From assembly GCA_900758375.1 (NCBI GenBank), contig CAAERJ010000029.1, positions 1-24,065 of the forward strand: a stretch of DNA of 24,065 bases, written 5' to 3'. The stretch is from an uncultured Collinsella sp. (GTDB taxonomy: Bacteria; Actinomycetota; Coriobacteriia; Coriobacteriales; Coriobacteriaceae). The notes below the pieces were generated by a model. It did no database searches. It was not told where the DNA came from and was given only the letters and a program-made list of their open reading frames with translations. Both the position numbers and the translations under genes were made by a program. Each line of letters starts with the position of its first letter. The first letter of the stretch is position 1. This document shows, piece by piece, positions 9,632 to 17,539 of this stretch.

Positions 9632-9833
9632 ACTGGCCCCACAACCATAGGCGTTCCTATCGAGGCCACTGTAAATCGACAATCCAAATCCGAGTTGCGC
9701 AACAATCAAATCAAGCCCACATCAAGAAAAAGCCTCCTTTGGGATAAGGGTCCATCCCAGTCAAGTACAATTCAGCCCTCAAACATAGCGCTGCTGCACC
9801 CAAGTAAAACGCGGCGACCCCTTAGTTACCGCA

Positions 9834-9956
9834 GGCCGGGCGCAGGGTTACCTCCCAAATCTTTCCGCAGGACGGAGGAGCTCCCGCCGCACGTAGTGCG
9901 CAGCGGGAGCTCCGACATGTCCGAGGACGATTTGGGAGGTAACCCTGCGCCCGGCC
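9834..9956. repeat. 123-base near-perfect nested palindrome between divergent genes
   Basis: The outer arms 9834-9861 and 9929-9956 are perfect 28-base complements (GGCCGGGCGCAGGG... ). Inside lies a perfect 11-base pair, GGAGCTCCCGC (9877-9887) with GCGGGAGCTCC (9903-9913), and at the centre CGCAC (9888-9892) with GTGCG (9896-9900) around GTA. It lies in the 427-base gap 9632-10058 between the minus-strand zinc-ribbon gene and ftsE. There is no T-tract and no convincing ORF. The rest of this gap holds the likely ftsE -10 box and, on the minus strand, an AAAGGAGG about 100 bases before the zinc-ribbon start. Confidence 0.9.
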
Positions 9957-10004
9957 GGTGAGACCAAACCCCGCCATGCTTCTTATGTGCAGCAAAGCTA
10001 ATGC

Positions 10005-10013
10005 TGCTAAAAT
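10005..10013 (+). promoter_or_regulatory. probable extended -10 promoter of ftsEX
   Basis: TGCTAAAAT (10005-10013) fits an extended -10 box. There is no clear -35 at the standard distance. The distance to the ftsE start is about 45 bases. Confidence 0.4.
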
Positions 10014-10058
10014 ACAAAGCGCTCATGTAGTTTAAACGCACGACGATAAGGAGCACCA

Positions 10059-11279
10059 GTGGGTAACCACTTCCGTACCTCCGGTGCGGGCGATGACGCC
10101 CCCAAGACGCAGCCAGGCGCCGCGGGCACTCGTTTCGCCACCCCGGATTCAGAGGATCAGCTGTTTAGCCCGATCCCCGCACAGCCGGCAGATCAGGCAC
10201 AGCCGGCATCAGATCCCTTTGCCTACAATCCCACCAATGATGTCGAGCTTTCCGAGGCCGCGGGTTTTGAGCCCGTGCAGAAGGTGACCGCTCGCGTGGA
10301 TCAGCCCCAGGCGGACGCTGTCGCGCCGCAGCCTGTCATGACCGGCATTCCCGATCCCATGGCTTCTGCGACTCCGGCGCCACAGCCTGCGCAGTCCGGT
10401 CTTTTTGCCGGCATTCCCGATCCTACGCAGCCCGCGGCTCCCGTAGTCGAGAGCGATCAGGCTGCCGAGGTCGCAAGCCTCGACAATGCGCTCAACAACC
10501 CCGACTTTACGTCGGTGTTTGCACCCATCGATCCGCAGGCCAGCCGCAAGAAGATGGCCAAGCAGGCCGGTGTCGAGCCCGTCATCCTCATGGAGCACGT
10601 CACCAAGATCTACCCGGCACAGCCCAACAAGCCCGCGCTCGACGACATCAACATCGAGATCTATCCTGGCGAGTTTGTCTTCTTGGTCGGTCACTCCGGC
10701 TCGGGTAAGACCACGCTGCTTTCGACGCTCAACCGCGACGTCAAGCCGACGAGCGGCCGCATTTTGGTCGCCGGCCAGGACCTCATGAAGATCAAGAACC
10801 GCAAGGTTCCGTTCTTGCGTCGCCAGATCGGTGCCGTGTTCCAGGACTTTAAGCTCCTGCCGCAGAAGACCGCCTACGAAAATGTGGCGTTTGCCCTGCA
10901 GTGCATCGGCAAGCCCAAGGGCGTCATTCGCAGCCAGGTGCCCGAGGTGCTTCGCCTGGTCGGTTTGGCCGATCAGATGGACTCTCTGCCCGATCAGCTG
11001 TCCGGTGGCGAGCAGCAGCGCGTCGCCGTTGCCCGCGCTATGGTCAACCGTCCGCCGCTGCTTATCTGCGACGAGCCCACGGGCAACCTCGACCCCGCGA
11101 TTTCGCTGGGCATCATGAAGCTGCTCGAGCGCATTAACCGTACCGGCACCACCGTGATCGTCGCCACGCACGACCGCGAGATGGTCGATAGCATGCACCG
11201 TCGCGTGATCGCCCTCGAGGGCGGCCACGTAATCCGCGACCAGGAGAGGGGAGGTTACGGCAACTATGGCACCAACTAA
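10059..11279 (+). CDS. ftsE: cell division ATP-binding protein FtsE with long N-terminal extension
   Basis: FtsE is the ATPase of the FtsEX complex, which activates peptidoglycan hydrolases at the division site. The protein has 406 residues from GTG 10059, with AAGGAG five bases upstream. The ABC domain begins at about residue 175 (VILMEHVTKIYP). It shows Walker A GHSGSGKTT (211-219), the Q-loop region IGAVFQDFKLLP, the signature LSGGEQQR, Walker B LLICDEPTGNLDP and the switch ATHDREM. Ordinary FtsE is about 225 residues. Residues 1-174 are rich in Pro, Ala, Gln and Asp, with a repeated GIPDP motif, and look disordered; no alternative start with a good ribosome-binding site is seen at residue 178. 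ftsX overlaps its end by 14 bases. Confidence 0.95.
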   Translation: MGNHFRTSGAGDDAPKTQPGAAGTRFATPDSEDQLFSPIPAQPADQAQPASDPFAYNPTNDVELSEAAGFEPVQKVTARVDQPQADAVAPQPVMTGIPDPMASATPAPQPAQSGLFAGIPDPTQPAAPVVESDQAAEVASLDNALNNPDFTSVFAPIDPQASRKKMAKQAGVEPVILMEHVTKIYPAQPNKPALDDINIEIYPGEFVFLVGHSGSGKTTLLSTLNRDVKPTSGRILVAGQDLMKIKNRKVPFLRRQIGAVFQDFKLLPQKTAYENVAFALQCIGKPKGVIRSQVPEVLRLVGLADQMDSLPDQLSGGEQQRVAVARAMVNRPPLLICDEPTGNLDPAISLGIMKLLERINRTGTTVIVATHDREMVDSMHRRVIALEGGHVIRDQERGGYGNYGTN

Positions 11280-12186
11280 CGTGGGCTATTCGCTCAAAGA
11301 GGCTATCAGCCACTTCTTCCGTAACTGGACCACCTCGCTCGGCGCCGTCATCACGATCTTCCTTTCGCTGTTTATCATCGGCCTGTTCATTATGGGTTCC
11401 GCGATGCTGAACTCCGTGATCGGTACCGTCGAGGATCAGGTTGTCATCAACGCGTTCATTAGCGATGACGCCGATGAGGCAGATGTTCAGGCCTTTGAGG
11501 CCGAGCTCAAGACGTGGAGCAACGTCAAGTCCGTGACCTATAAGGACAAGGACGACGCGCTGGCCGAGTACACGAGCAAGATGTCGGGTAACGCCGACGC
11601 TACCATGAGCGCGCTCGACGGCCAGAACCCGCTGCCCGCCTCGTTTGCGATTGAGATGGACGATCCGTCTCAGGTCGAGAGCACGGCCAAGAAGCTCAAG
11701 AAGAACGCCGACTTCCAAAAGATCGCGGACGACGGCGACGTCAACGCGAGCGTGCTGTATGGCCAGGAGGAAGTGAGCCGCCTGTTCCAGGTGACCAACT
11801 ACATCCGTATCGCCGCCGTGGTGCTCGTCGGTCTGCTGACCTTTATCGCGTTCATCTTTATCAACAACACGATTCGCCTGTCCATTACGGCGCGTCGTCG
11901 CGAGATTGCGATTATGCGCCTGGTGGGCGCCAGCAACGGCTTCATTCGCGGGCCGTTCATTACCGAGGGCGTGCTTCAGGCCATTCTGGGCTCGCTGCTT
12001 TCCATCGGTGTTTTGGAGTTGCTGCGCAACCTGCTGGTTCCGCGCCTGCAAGAGAGTGTCGGCTGGATGTCGTTTACGCTGCCGATGCAGTACTATCTGG
12101 TGACCTACGCCGCGCTGATTCTTGTCGGCGTGATCATCGGCCTCTTTGGCTCTGCCATCGCCATGCGCCGTTATCTGCGCGTGTAA
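11266..12186 (+). CDS. ftsX: cell division protein FtsX (permease-like)
   Basis: The protein has 306 residues and is the membrane partner of FtsE. The start ATG lies inside the end of ftsE, with GGGGAGG at 11248-11254. The first transmembrane helix is at about 25-45 (AVITIFLSLFIIGLFIMG). It is followed by an extracellular domain of about 130 residues, with the usual FtsX wording NVKSVTYKDKDDALAEY and ASFAIEMDDP, and then three more helices: IAAVVLVGLLTFIAFIFI, a segment near AILGSLLSIGVLEL, and the C-terminal LVTYAALILVGVIIGLFGS. IMRLVGASNGFIRGPF is the conserved cytoplasmic loop. The length and order are normal. A strong terminator follows. Confidence 0.96.
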   Translation: MAPTNVGYSLKEAISHFFRNWTTSLGAVITIFLSLFIIGLFIMGSAMLNSVIGTVEDQVVINAFISDDADEADVQAFEAELKTWSNVKSVTYKDKDDALAEYTSKMSGNADATMSALDGQNPLPASFAIEMDDPSQVESTAKKLKKNADFQKIADDGDVNASVLYGQEEVSRLFQVTNYIRIAAVVLVGLLTFIAFIFINNTIRLSITARRREIAIMRLVGASNGFIRGPFITEGVLQAILGSLLSIGVLELLRNLLVPRLQESVGWMSFTLPMQYYLVTYAALILVGVIIGLFGSAIAMRRYLRV

Positions 12187-12208
12187 GCGCTGCGGATATG
12201 CCGTCTGC

Positions 12209-12244
12209 AACGGGTCGTCCCTTTCCAGGGGCGGCCCGTTTTTT
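12209..12244 (+). terminator. rho-independent terminator after ftsEX
   Basis: A 13-bp stem (12209-12221 with 12228-12240, two G-U pairs, six-base loop) runs into TTTTTT. The type C repeat starts at its last T. Confidence 0.9.
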
Positions 12245-12328
12245 GATCCCCTGGGGACGGAGGAAAACGGATCACTTGGGGGTCGTTCGATTCGAGTGAT
12301 CCGCAATCCTGCCGTCCCCTTGGGATCA
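12244..12328. repeat. palindromic repeat type C, copy 1
   Basis: The outer arms at 12244-12260 and 12312-12328 pair with two mismatches and include GGGGACGG and CCGTCCCC. The inner arms CGGATCACT (12268-12276) and AGTGATCCG (12295-12303) pair perfectly. A second copy starts at 23999 and shares the sequence of the left outer arm and the following AGGAAAACGGATCAC. Confidence 0.85.
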
Positions 12329-12378
12329 TTTGGGTAGACTCTTGGGGTGTAAGCGGCTATCGATAGTAAGGAGGCGCC

Positions 12379-14514
12379 ATGGGGCGCAATAACAAACATA
12401 AGCGTAGCGCACGCAATAAACGCGGGCCGGTGCGCAGCGAGCGTCGTCCGAGCATGACTGGCCGCGTGCAGCTCCATGAGCACAGCGCTTATGTCGTGAC
12501 CGACAACGGCGATTACAAGGTTATGGGTCGCGGTAAGCGTGAGATTATGGACGGCGATACCGTGGCCGTAAGTATCAAGGCGGGCCCGCGCGGGGATCGT
12601 CGTGCCGTGATCGATGGCGTTATCGAGCGTGCCGCCATCAGCGTGGTGGGTACGTATCAGACGGCCGGCCCGCTTGGCGTGATCGAGCCGCTAGATTCGC
12701 GTCTCAAAGCCGATTTCTTTATTTTGCCCGAGGACACTTCGGCAGAGCGCCTGGGTGTGCATCCTGGCGATGTCGTCGTCGCGCACATTCTGACCTACCC
12801 GACGCGCTTGGAGTCGGGCACGGTGACTCTTGAGCGCCGCATCGGCGGTGACGATGCGCCCGATCTGGGCGTCCAATATGTTATGGCACGCTATGGCTAT
12901 ACCGACAGCTATCCCGAGGCGGCGCTGGCAGAGGCAGAGGCGCTTTCGCTCGACGTGACTGCAGCGCTTAAAGACCCGCTTCGTCGTGACCTGCGCGATC
13001 GCTTTGTCATCACCATCGACCCGGTTGATGCGCGCGACTTTGACGATGCCATCTCGCTCGAGCGCACGCCCGAGGGCGGCTATAAGCTGGGCGTGCATAT
13101 CGCCGATGTTTCGCACTATGTTGCCTGGGACGGACATATCGACCTGGAGGCCCGCCATCGCACGACGTCGGTATACCTTGCCGACCGTGTGCTCCCCATG
13201 CTGCCCGAGCGCCTATCTAATGACCTGTGCTCCTTGCGACCCGATGAGGATCGCTTGGCGTTTACCGTCGACATCGAGCTCGATGCGCAGGGCCGTGTGC
13301 GCCATTACGATCCCTATCCCAGTGTGATTCGCTCGCGCGTGCGCATGGACTACGATGGCGCCGAGGCGCTGCTGGTGCGCGCCGGCGCAGTTGAGTATTC
13401 CGTGTTGGAGGGCGCTGCGGAGGATGTCGCTGCGGCCGAAGCCTCGCGCGAGGAAGCGCTTGAGCGCGGGCTTGCGTGCGAGGACACTGCTCGCGGCTGT
13501 AATGTTGACCTGGCCGATTTCCTGGTCGCCGCAAACGAACTCGCGGAGCTTCGGCGTCGCATACGTCGCGCACGCGGCTCGGTCGACTTCGATACGGCCG
13601 AGATTCGCGCGCTGCTGGACGAGGACGGCGTGCCCGTGCAGATTGTGGCGCGCGAGCGTTCCTGCGCAACCTCGCTTATTGAGGAGGCAATGCTGCTGGC
13701 TAACGAGTGCGTTGCCGAGTGGCTGGCCGACCGCGATATCGAGGCATGCTATCGCGTGCACGATGACCCCAGCCCCGACAGCCTGCACGGTGCTGCCGTG
13801 GCACTGGCGCAGCTCGGTATCATCGATGATCGCCGCGCGGCGGGCATTGCCCTGGGAAGTCCCGATGAGTTGCAGGCGACGGTTGACGCCGCTGCCGACA
13901 CGGCTAACGCGCCACTCGTCAACACGCTCCTTTTGCGCAGTATGCAGCGTGCGTTGTATAAGCCTCGCAACGAGGGCCACTTTGCGCTCGCCGCGCCGTG
14001 CTACTGCCACTTTACAAGCCCCATTCGCCGTTATCCCGATCTGGTGGTGCATCGCGTGCTCAAGCTGCAGCTGGCATACGAGCAGCTGGGTGGAAAGGAC
14101 GCCTTGGTGCGTACGCCGAGGCTGATCGGAAAAGGCAGAGAGTCGCTTCCGCGCATCCTGCCGCAAATCTGCCGCGCGTGCAGCGACGCCGAGCGTGCGG
14201 CCGACGCTGCCAGCCATGCGACGCAAAAAATCAAGATTGCGCAGTACTACGAGGACCGCCTGGGCGAGCGCTATGCCGGAACGGTCTCGTGGGTCAGCAA
14301 CATGGGACTATTCGTGCGTCTCGACCTAACACAGGTCGAGGGGTTGGTTTCCATTAAGAGCTTGGGTAACGAGTGGTTTGAGTTTGACGAGGACGCGCTC
14401 ACGTTGACGGGTGCCGACACGGGGCGTCGTTTTGAGCTGGGCCAGCGCGTGATTATCGAGGTCTCGCGCGTCAACACTACTCGCGGACATTTGGACTTTA
14501 AGCTCATTCATTAA
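12379..14514 (+). CDS. rnr: ribonuclease R (RNB family 3'-5' exoribonuclease)
   Basis: RNase R degrades structured RNA and, with SmpB and tmRNA in other bacteria, defective messages. The protein has 711 residues; AAGGAGG stands just before ATG 12379. The order of domains is a basic N-terminal tail (MGRNNKHKRSARNKRG), OB cold-shock domains to about residue 190, the RNB catalytic domain with TIDPVDARDFDDAISL (acidic cluster Asp214, Asp217, Asp220, Asp222, Asp223), HFTSPIRRYPDLVVHR near residue 545, and a C-terminal S1 domain (about 630-705, with GTVSWVSNMGLFVRLD). The N-terminal winged-helix region of E. coli RNase R is absent, as in many Gram-positives. It has its own short upstream region, separated from ftsX by a terminator and repeat C. 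Confidence 0.95.
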   Translation: MGRNNKHKRSARNKRGPVRSERRPSMTGRVQLHEHSAYVVTDNGDYKVMGRGKREIMDGDTVAVSIKAGPRGDRRAVIDGVIERAAISVVGTYQTAGPLGVIEPLDSRLKADFFILPEDTSAERLGVHPGDVVVAHILTYPTRLESGTVTLERRIGGDDAPDLGVQYVMARYGYTDSYPEAALAEAEALSLDVTAALKDPLRRDLRDRFVITIDPVDARDFDDAISLERTPEGGYKLGVHIADVSHYVAWDGHIDLEARHRTTSVYLADRVLPMLPERLSNDLCSLRPDEDRLAFTVDIELDAQGRVRHYDPYPSVIRSRVRMDYDGAEALLVRAGAVEYSVLEGAAEDVAAAEASREEALERGLACEDTARGCNVDLADFLVAANELAELRRRIRRARGSVDFDTAEIRALLDEDGVPVQIVARERSCATSLIEEAMLLANECVAEWLADRDIEACYRVHDDPSPDSLHGAAVALAQLGIIDDRRAAGIALGSPDELQATVDAAADTANAPLVNTLLLRSMQRALYKPRNEGHFALAAPCYCHFTSPIRRYPDLVVHRVLKLQLAYEQLGGKDALVRTPRLIGKGRESLPRILPQICRACSDAERAADAASHATQKIKIAQYYEDRLGERYAGTVSWVSNMGLFVRLDLTQVEGLVSIKSLGNEWFEFDEDALTLTGADTGRRFELGQRVIIEVSRVNTTRGHLDFKLIH

Positions 14515-14548
14515 CCGGCACGCAGTGAGTATCGGCAAAGCAAAGAGT

Positions 14549-14572
14549 GCGGTCTTTCGGGACCGCCCTGTT
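14549..14572 (+). terminator. terminator after rnr
   Basis: GCGGTC (14549-14554) and GACCGC (14561-14566) enclose TTTCGG and are followed by CCTGTTT. It has a tight stem but a poor T-run. Confidence 0.6.
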
Positions 14573-14640
14573 TGCGTGTCTCTTGATTGCCCTGCCATGA
14601 GCTCGACCGCTTCTTCATATGCTTTTGGGAGATAGGACTA

Positions 14641-14669
14641 TCAAAACAAACCTGTCCCTTTTTGGCAGG
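14641..14669. repeat. repeat type B, copy 2, upstream of the recombinase gene
   Basis: It matches 1585-1613 at 25 of 29 positions. In this copy AAACCTG (14648-14654) and CAGGTTT (14666-14672) form a perfect dyad. It ends about 20 bases before the recombinase start codon, so it could also affect that gene's expression. Confidence 0.7.
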
Positions 14670-14691
14670 TTTACGAGAAAGCTGGGATGTT

Positions 14692-15297
14692 GTGGCAACG
14701 GTATATGGGTATGCGCGGGTGAGCTCGCGCGATCAAAATTTGAATCGCCAGTTGGATGCGCTGAGCGCCTATGGCGTGGAGCCTGCGAATGTCTTTGCCG
14801 ACTGTGCGAGCGGTAAGGACTTTGATCGACCACAGTATCGGGAATTGCTTCATGCCTTGGCTTCCGGCGACGTGTTGGTGGTACTCTCCATTGATCGGCT
14901 GGGTCGAAACTACAGCGAGATACTCGAGGAATGGCGTCGTATAACCAAGAAGCTTGGTGCGGCCATCGTTGTGCTGGACATGCCGTTGCTCGATACGCGT
15001 GCGAGAGATTGCGGCGGATCGGATGTGACCAGCACGCTGATCGCCGATATCGTTTTACAGCTGTTGAGCTATGTGGCGCAGGTGGAACGAGAGAACATCC
15101 ACCGTCGTCAGGCGGAGGGAATTGCGGCGGCGCGGGCGCGCGGCGTGCGTTTTGGTCGACCCCGCAAGCCGTGCCCTCCGCAATTTGAACGAGTGCGCGA
15201 TATCTATGAGGCGGGCAATATTACCCGGAGTCAGGCGGCAAAGCGCCTAGGTGTGTGCGTGGGGACCTTCGATCGCTGGATGCGCGAGACGGAGTAG
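14692..15297 (+). CDS. small serine recombinase (resolvase/invertase family)
   Basis: The protein has 201 residues from GTG 14692; the frame is open 35 codons upstream, but that part covers repeat B and has no family similarity. Catalytic-domain residues match gamma-delta resolvase with an offset of one: Arg9 and nucleophile Ser11 in GYARVSSRDQN, Arg46 in DRPQY, and Asp68, Arg69 and Arg72 in SIDRLGRN. The long E-helix (LLSYVAQVERENIHRRQAEGIAAARARG) leads to a GRPRK arm and a C-terminal helix-turn-helix (TRSQAAKRLGVCVGTFDRW). Such enzymes resolve or invert DNA between two short sites. It has no visible transposase partner or obvious pair of long inverted repeats. The ribosome-binding site is weak (GGGA), which fits low expression. 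Confidence 0.9.
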   Translation: MATVYGYARVSSRDQNLNRQLDALSAYGVEPANVFADCASGKDFDRPQYRELLHALASGDVLVVLSIDRLGRNYSEILEEWRRITKKLGAAIVVLDMPLLDTRARDCGGSDVTSTLIADIVLQLLSYVAQVERENIHRRQAEGIAAARARGVRFGRPRKPCPPQFERVRDIYEAGNITRSQAAKRLGVCVGTFDRWMRETE

Positions 15298-15696
15298 GGG
15301 AGCCGGGGATGCGGACTCAGCGACCACCGCCGCCCATCCCGACCCGCTTGCCCCCGTTCGCATATGGATGGGCACCAACATCCGTCGTGTCGCCCATACC
15401 GTAGAGTTCTTCTTTGTTGGGCTGTTTGTCTCGTTGGCGGCGGTGTGCTTGGATAAGCGCACGACCTGTCCCATTGGCGCCCGCGCGAGACGCTGTTAAC
15501 AACCCTGTTACGAATAATGCGACCTTGATGAATCATTTTGTGTCGCGCGTATTTCCGAGCGGTCGGATTTGAGGGGCGAGTGGTAGAATGCCCGCCCTTT
15601 GTGCGCCATGATGCGGCACAATGTACCGTAAAAGCTGTTTATATCCGGTACGAATCGTTCGTTGGTCTTTAATTCTTCTCAACGGAGGTGTTTGAG
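15298..15696. other. 399-base gap between recombinase and the MurNAc locus
   Basis: No gene is clearly supported. A 43-codon forward frame at 15368-15499 would give a short protein with one hydrophobic stretch (VEFFFVGLFVSLAAVCL), but it has no ribosome-binding site. On the minus strand, frames of 60-100 codons overlap the end of the recombinase and look like by-products of base composition. The right part holds the probable promoter of the regulator gene (15581-15589) and a dyad GTACCG (15623-15628) with CGGTAC (15646-15651) that could be an operator. Confidence 0.5.
15581..15589 (+). promoter_or_regulatory. probable extended -10 promoter of the MurNAc locus
   Basis: TGGTAGAAT fits TGn plus TAGAAT. 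A -35 at normal spacing is poor (GGTCGG). The dyad GTACCG/CGGTAC 34-62 bases downstream is a candidate binding site for the RpiR-type regulator. Confidence 0.45.
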
Positions 15697-16548
15697 ATGG
15701 CAAACGGATTGCTTTTAAGGCTTCGCGAGCGTGAGCTCAGCGCGAGTCCGGCGGAGCGCAATGTCATCGCATACGTGAGTGCTCATTCGCACGAGGTGGT
15801 CGGGCTGTCCGTCCGTGGTCTTGCCGATGCCACGTTCTCCTCGCCCTCGAGCATTTTGCGCTTTTGCAAGCGCTTGGGTTTTGCGGGCTACAAGGAGTTC
15901 CAGCGCGAACTGATTGCCGAACTTGCGCTCTTGGGCGACAGAAAGGACGTTGCCCTCGAGGACATCTCCATGGACGACAGCGTCGAACGTATCGTGGGGA
16001 AGGTGATGAAAAGCAACGTGCGCACGATCGAGGCGACGGCGCGAACGCTCGATTACACCGTCTTGGAGCGATGCGCGGCCCATCTTAAGCGGGCACGCGC
16101 GGTCAATCTGTTCGGTATCGGTGCCTCTCGTTTGGTCGCGCACGATCTGGCGCAAAAGCTCATGCGTGTTGACAAAGAGTGCCATCTGTACGACGACTGG
16201 CACGACCAACTCTTGTGCGCCAAAAACATGCACGAAGGCGATATCGGCATTGCTTTTAGCTACTCGGGCTTAACGCAAGAAGTGCTGGATTGCACCGCCG
16301 AGGCCCAACGCCACAACTGTCCCGTTGTGGCCGTAACCAAGGTAGACGGATCGTCCAAGCTTGCCGCCATGGCCGATGCTGTGCTCGGCGTCGCTGCGAG
16401 TGAGCCCTTGGTCCGTAGCGGTGCCATGGCTTCGCGTATGGCCCAGCTTATGGTTGTCGATGCCCTGTACGCTGCTTACGTTGCCAGCGACTACGAGCGG
16501 GCGACGCATGTCATTAAGCAAAACTACATCGAGAAACAGGAAAGATGA
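15697..16548 (+). CDS. MurR/RpiR family transcriptional regulator
   Basis: The protein has 283 residues from ATG 15697, with GGAGG nine bases upstream; an in-frame GTG at 15688 overlaps that site. The N-terminal HTH_6 domain (about 1-78) shows the usual LSVRGLADATFSSPSSILRFCKRLGFAGYKEF helix-turn-helix, of which the middle part binds DNA. A SIS sugar-phosphate-binding domain follows at about 120-265, with VNLFGIGASRLVAHD and IGIAFSYSGLTQEV. Family members sense a sugar phosphate; in E. coli, MurR senses MurNAc-6-phosphate and represses murQP. It lies 10 bases before murQ, so it is very likely the regulator of this locus. Whether it represses or activates cannot be told from sequence. Confidence 0.9.
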   Translation: MANGLLLRLRERELSASPAERNVIAYVSAHSHEVVGLSVRGLADATFSSPSSILRFCKRLGFAGYKEFQRELIAELALLGDRKDVALEDISMDDSVERIVGKVMKSNVRTIEATARTLDYTVLERCAAHLKRARAVNLFGIGASRLVAHDLAQKLMRVDKECHLYDDWHDQLLCAKNMHEGDIGIAFSYSGLTQEVLDCTAEAQRHNCPVVAVTKVDGSSKLAAMADAVLGVAASEPLVRSGAMASRMAQLMVVDALYAAYVASDYERATHVIKQNYIEKQER

Positions 16549-16558
16549 GGTGAATGAA

Positions 16559-17482
<924 letters not shown>

Positions 17483-17539
17483 GTGCACGGCGTGAGCAGA
17501 TATGACATCAAGAAGAGATACCCAATACAAGGAGGAGTT

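Noticed and set aside
14640..14672. Repeat B as a hix-type invertase site
   Set aside because: TATCAAAA resembles part of a hix half-site, but the second half does not, and the copies are direct repeats.
14587..14691. Longer N-terminus for the serine recombinase from a TTG
   Set aside because: It would translate repeat B, and catalytic residue numbering fits the GTG at 14692.
15368..15499. 43-residue small membrane protein
   Set aside because: It has a hydrophobic stretch but no ribosome-binding site or neighbour support; kept only as a remark in the gap entry.
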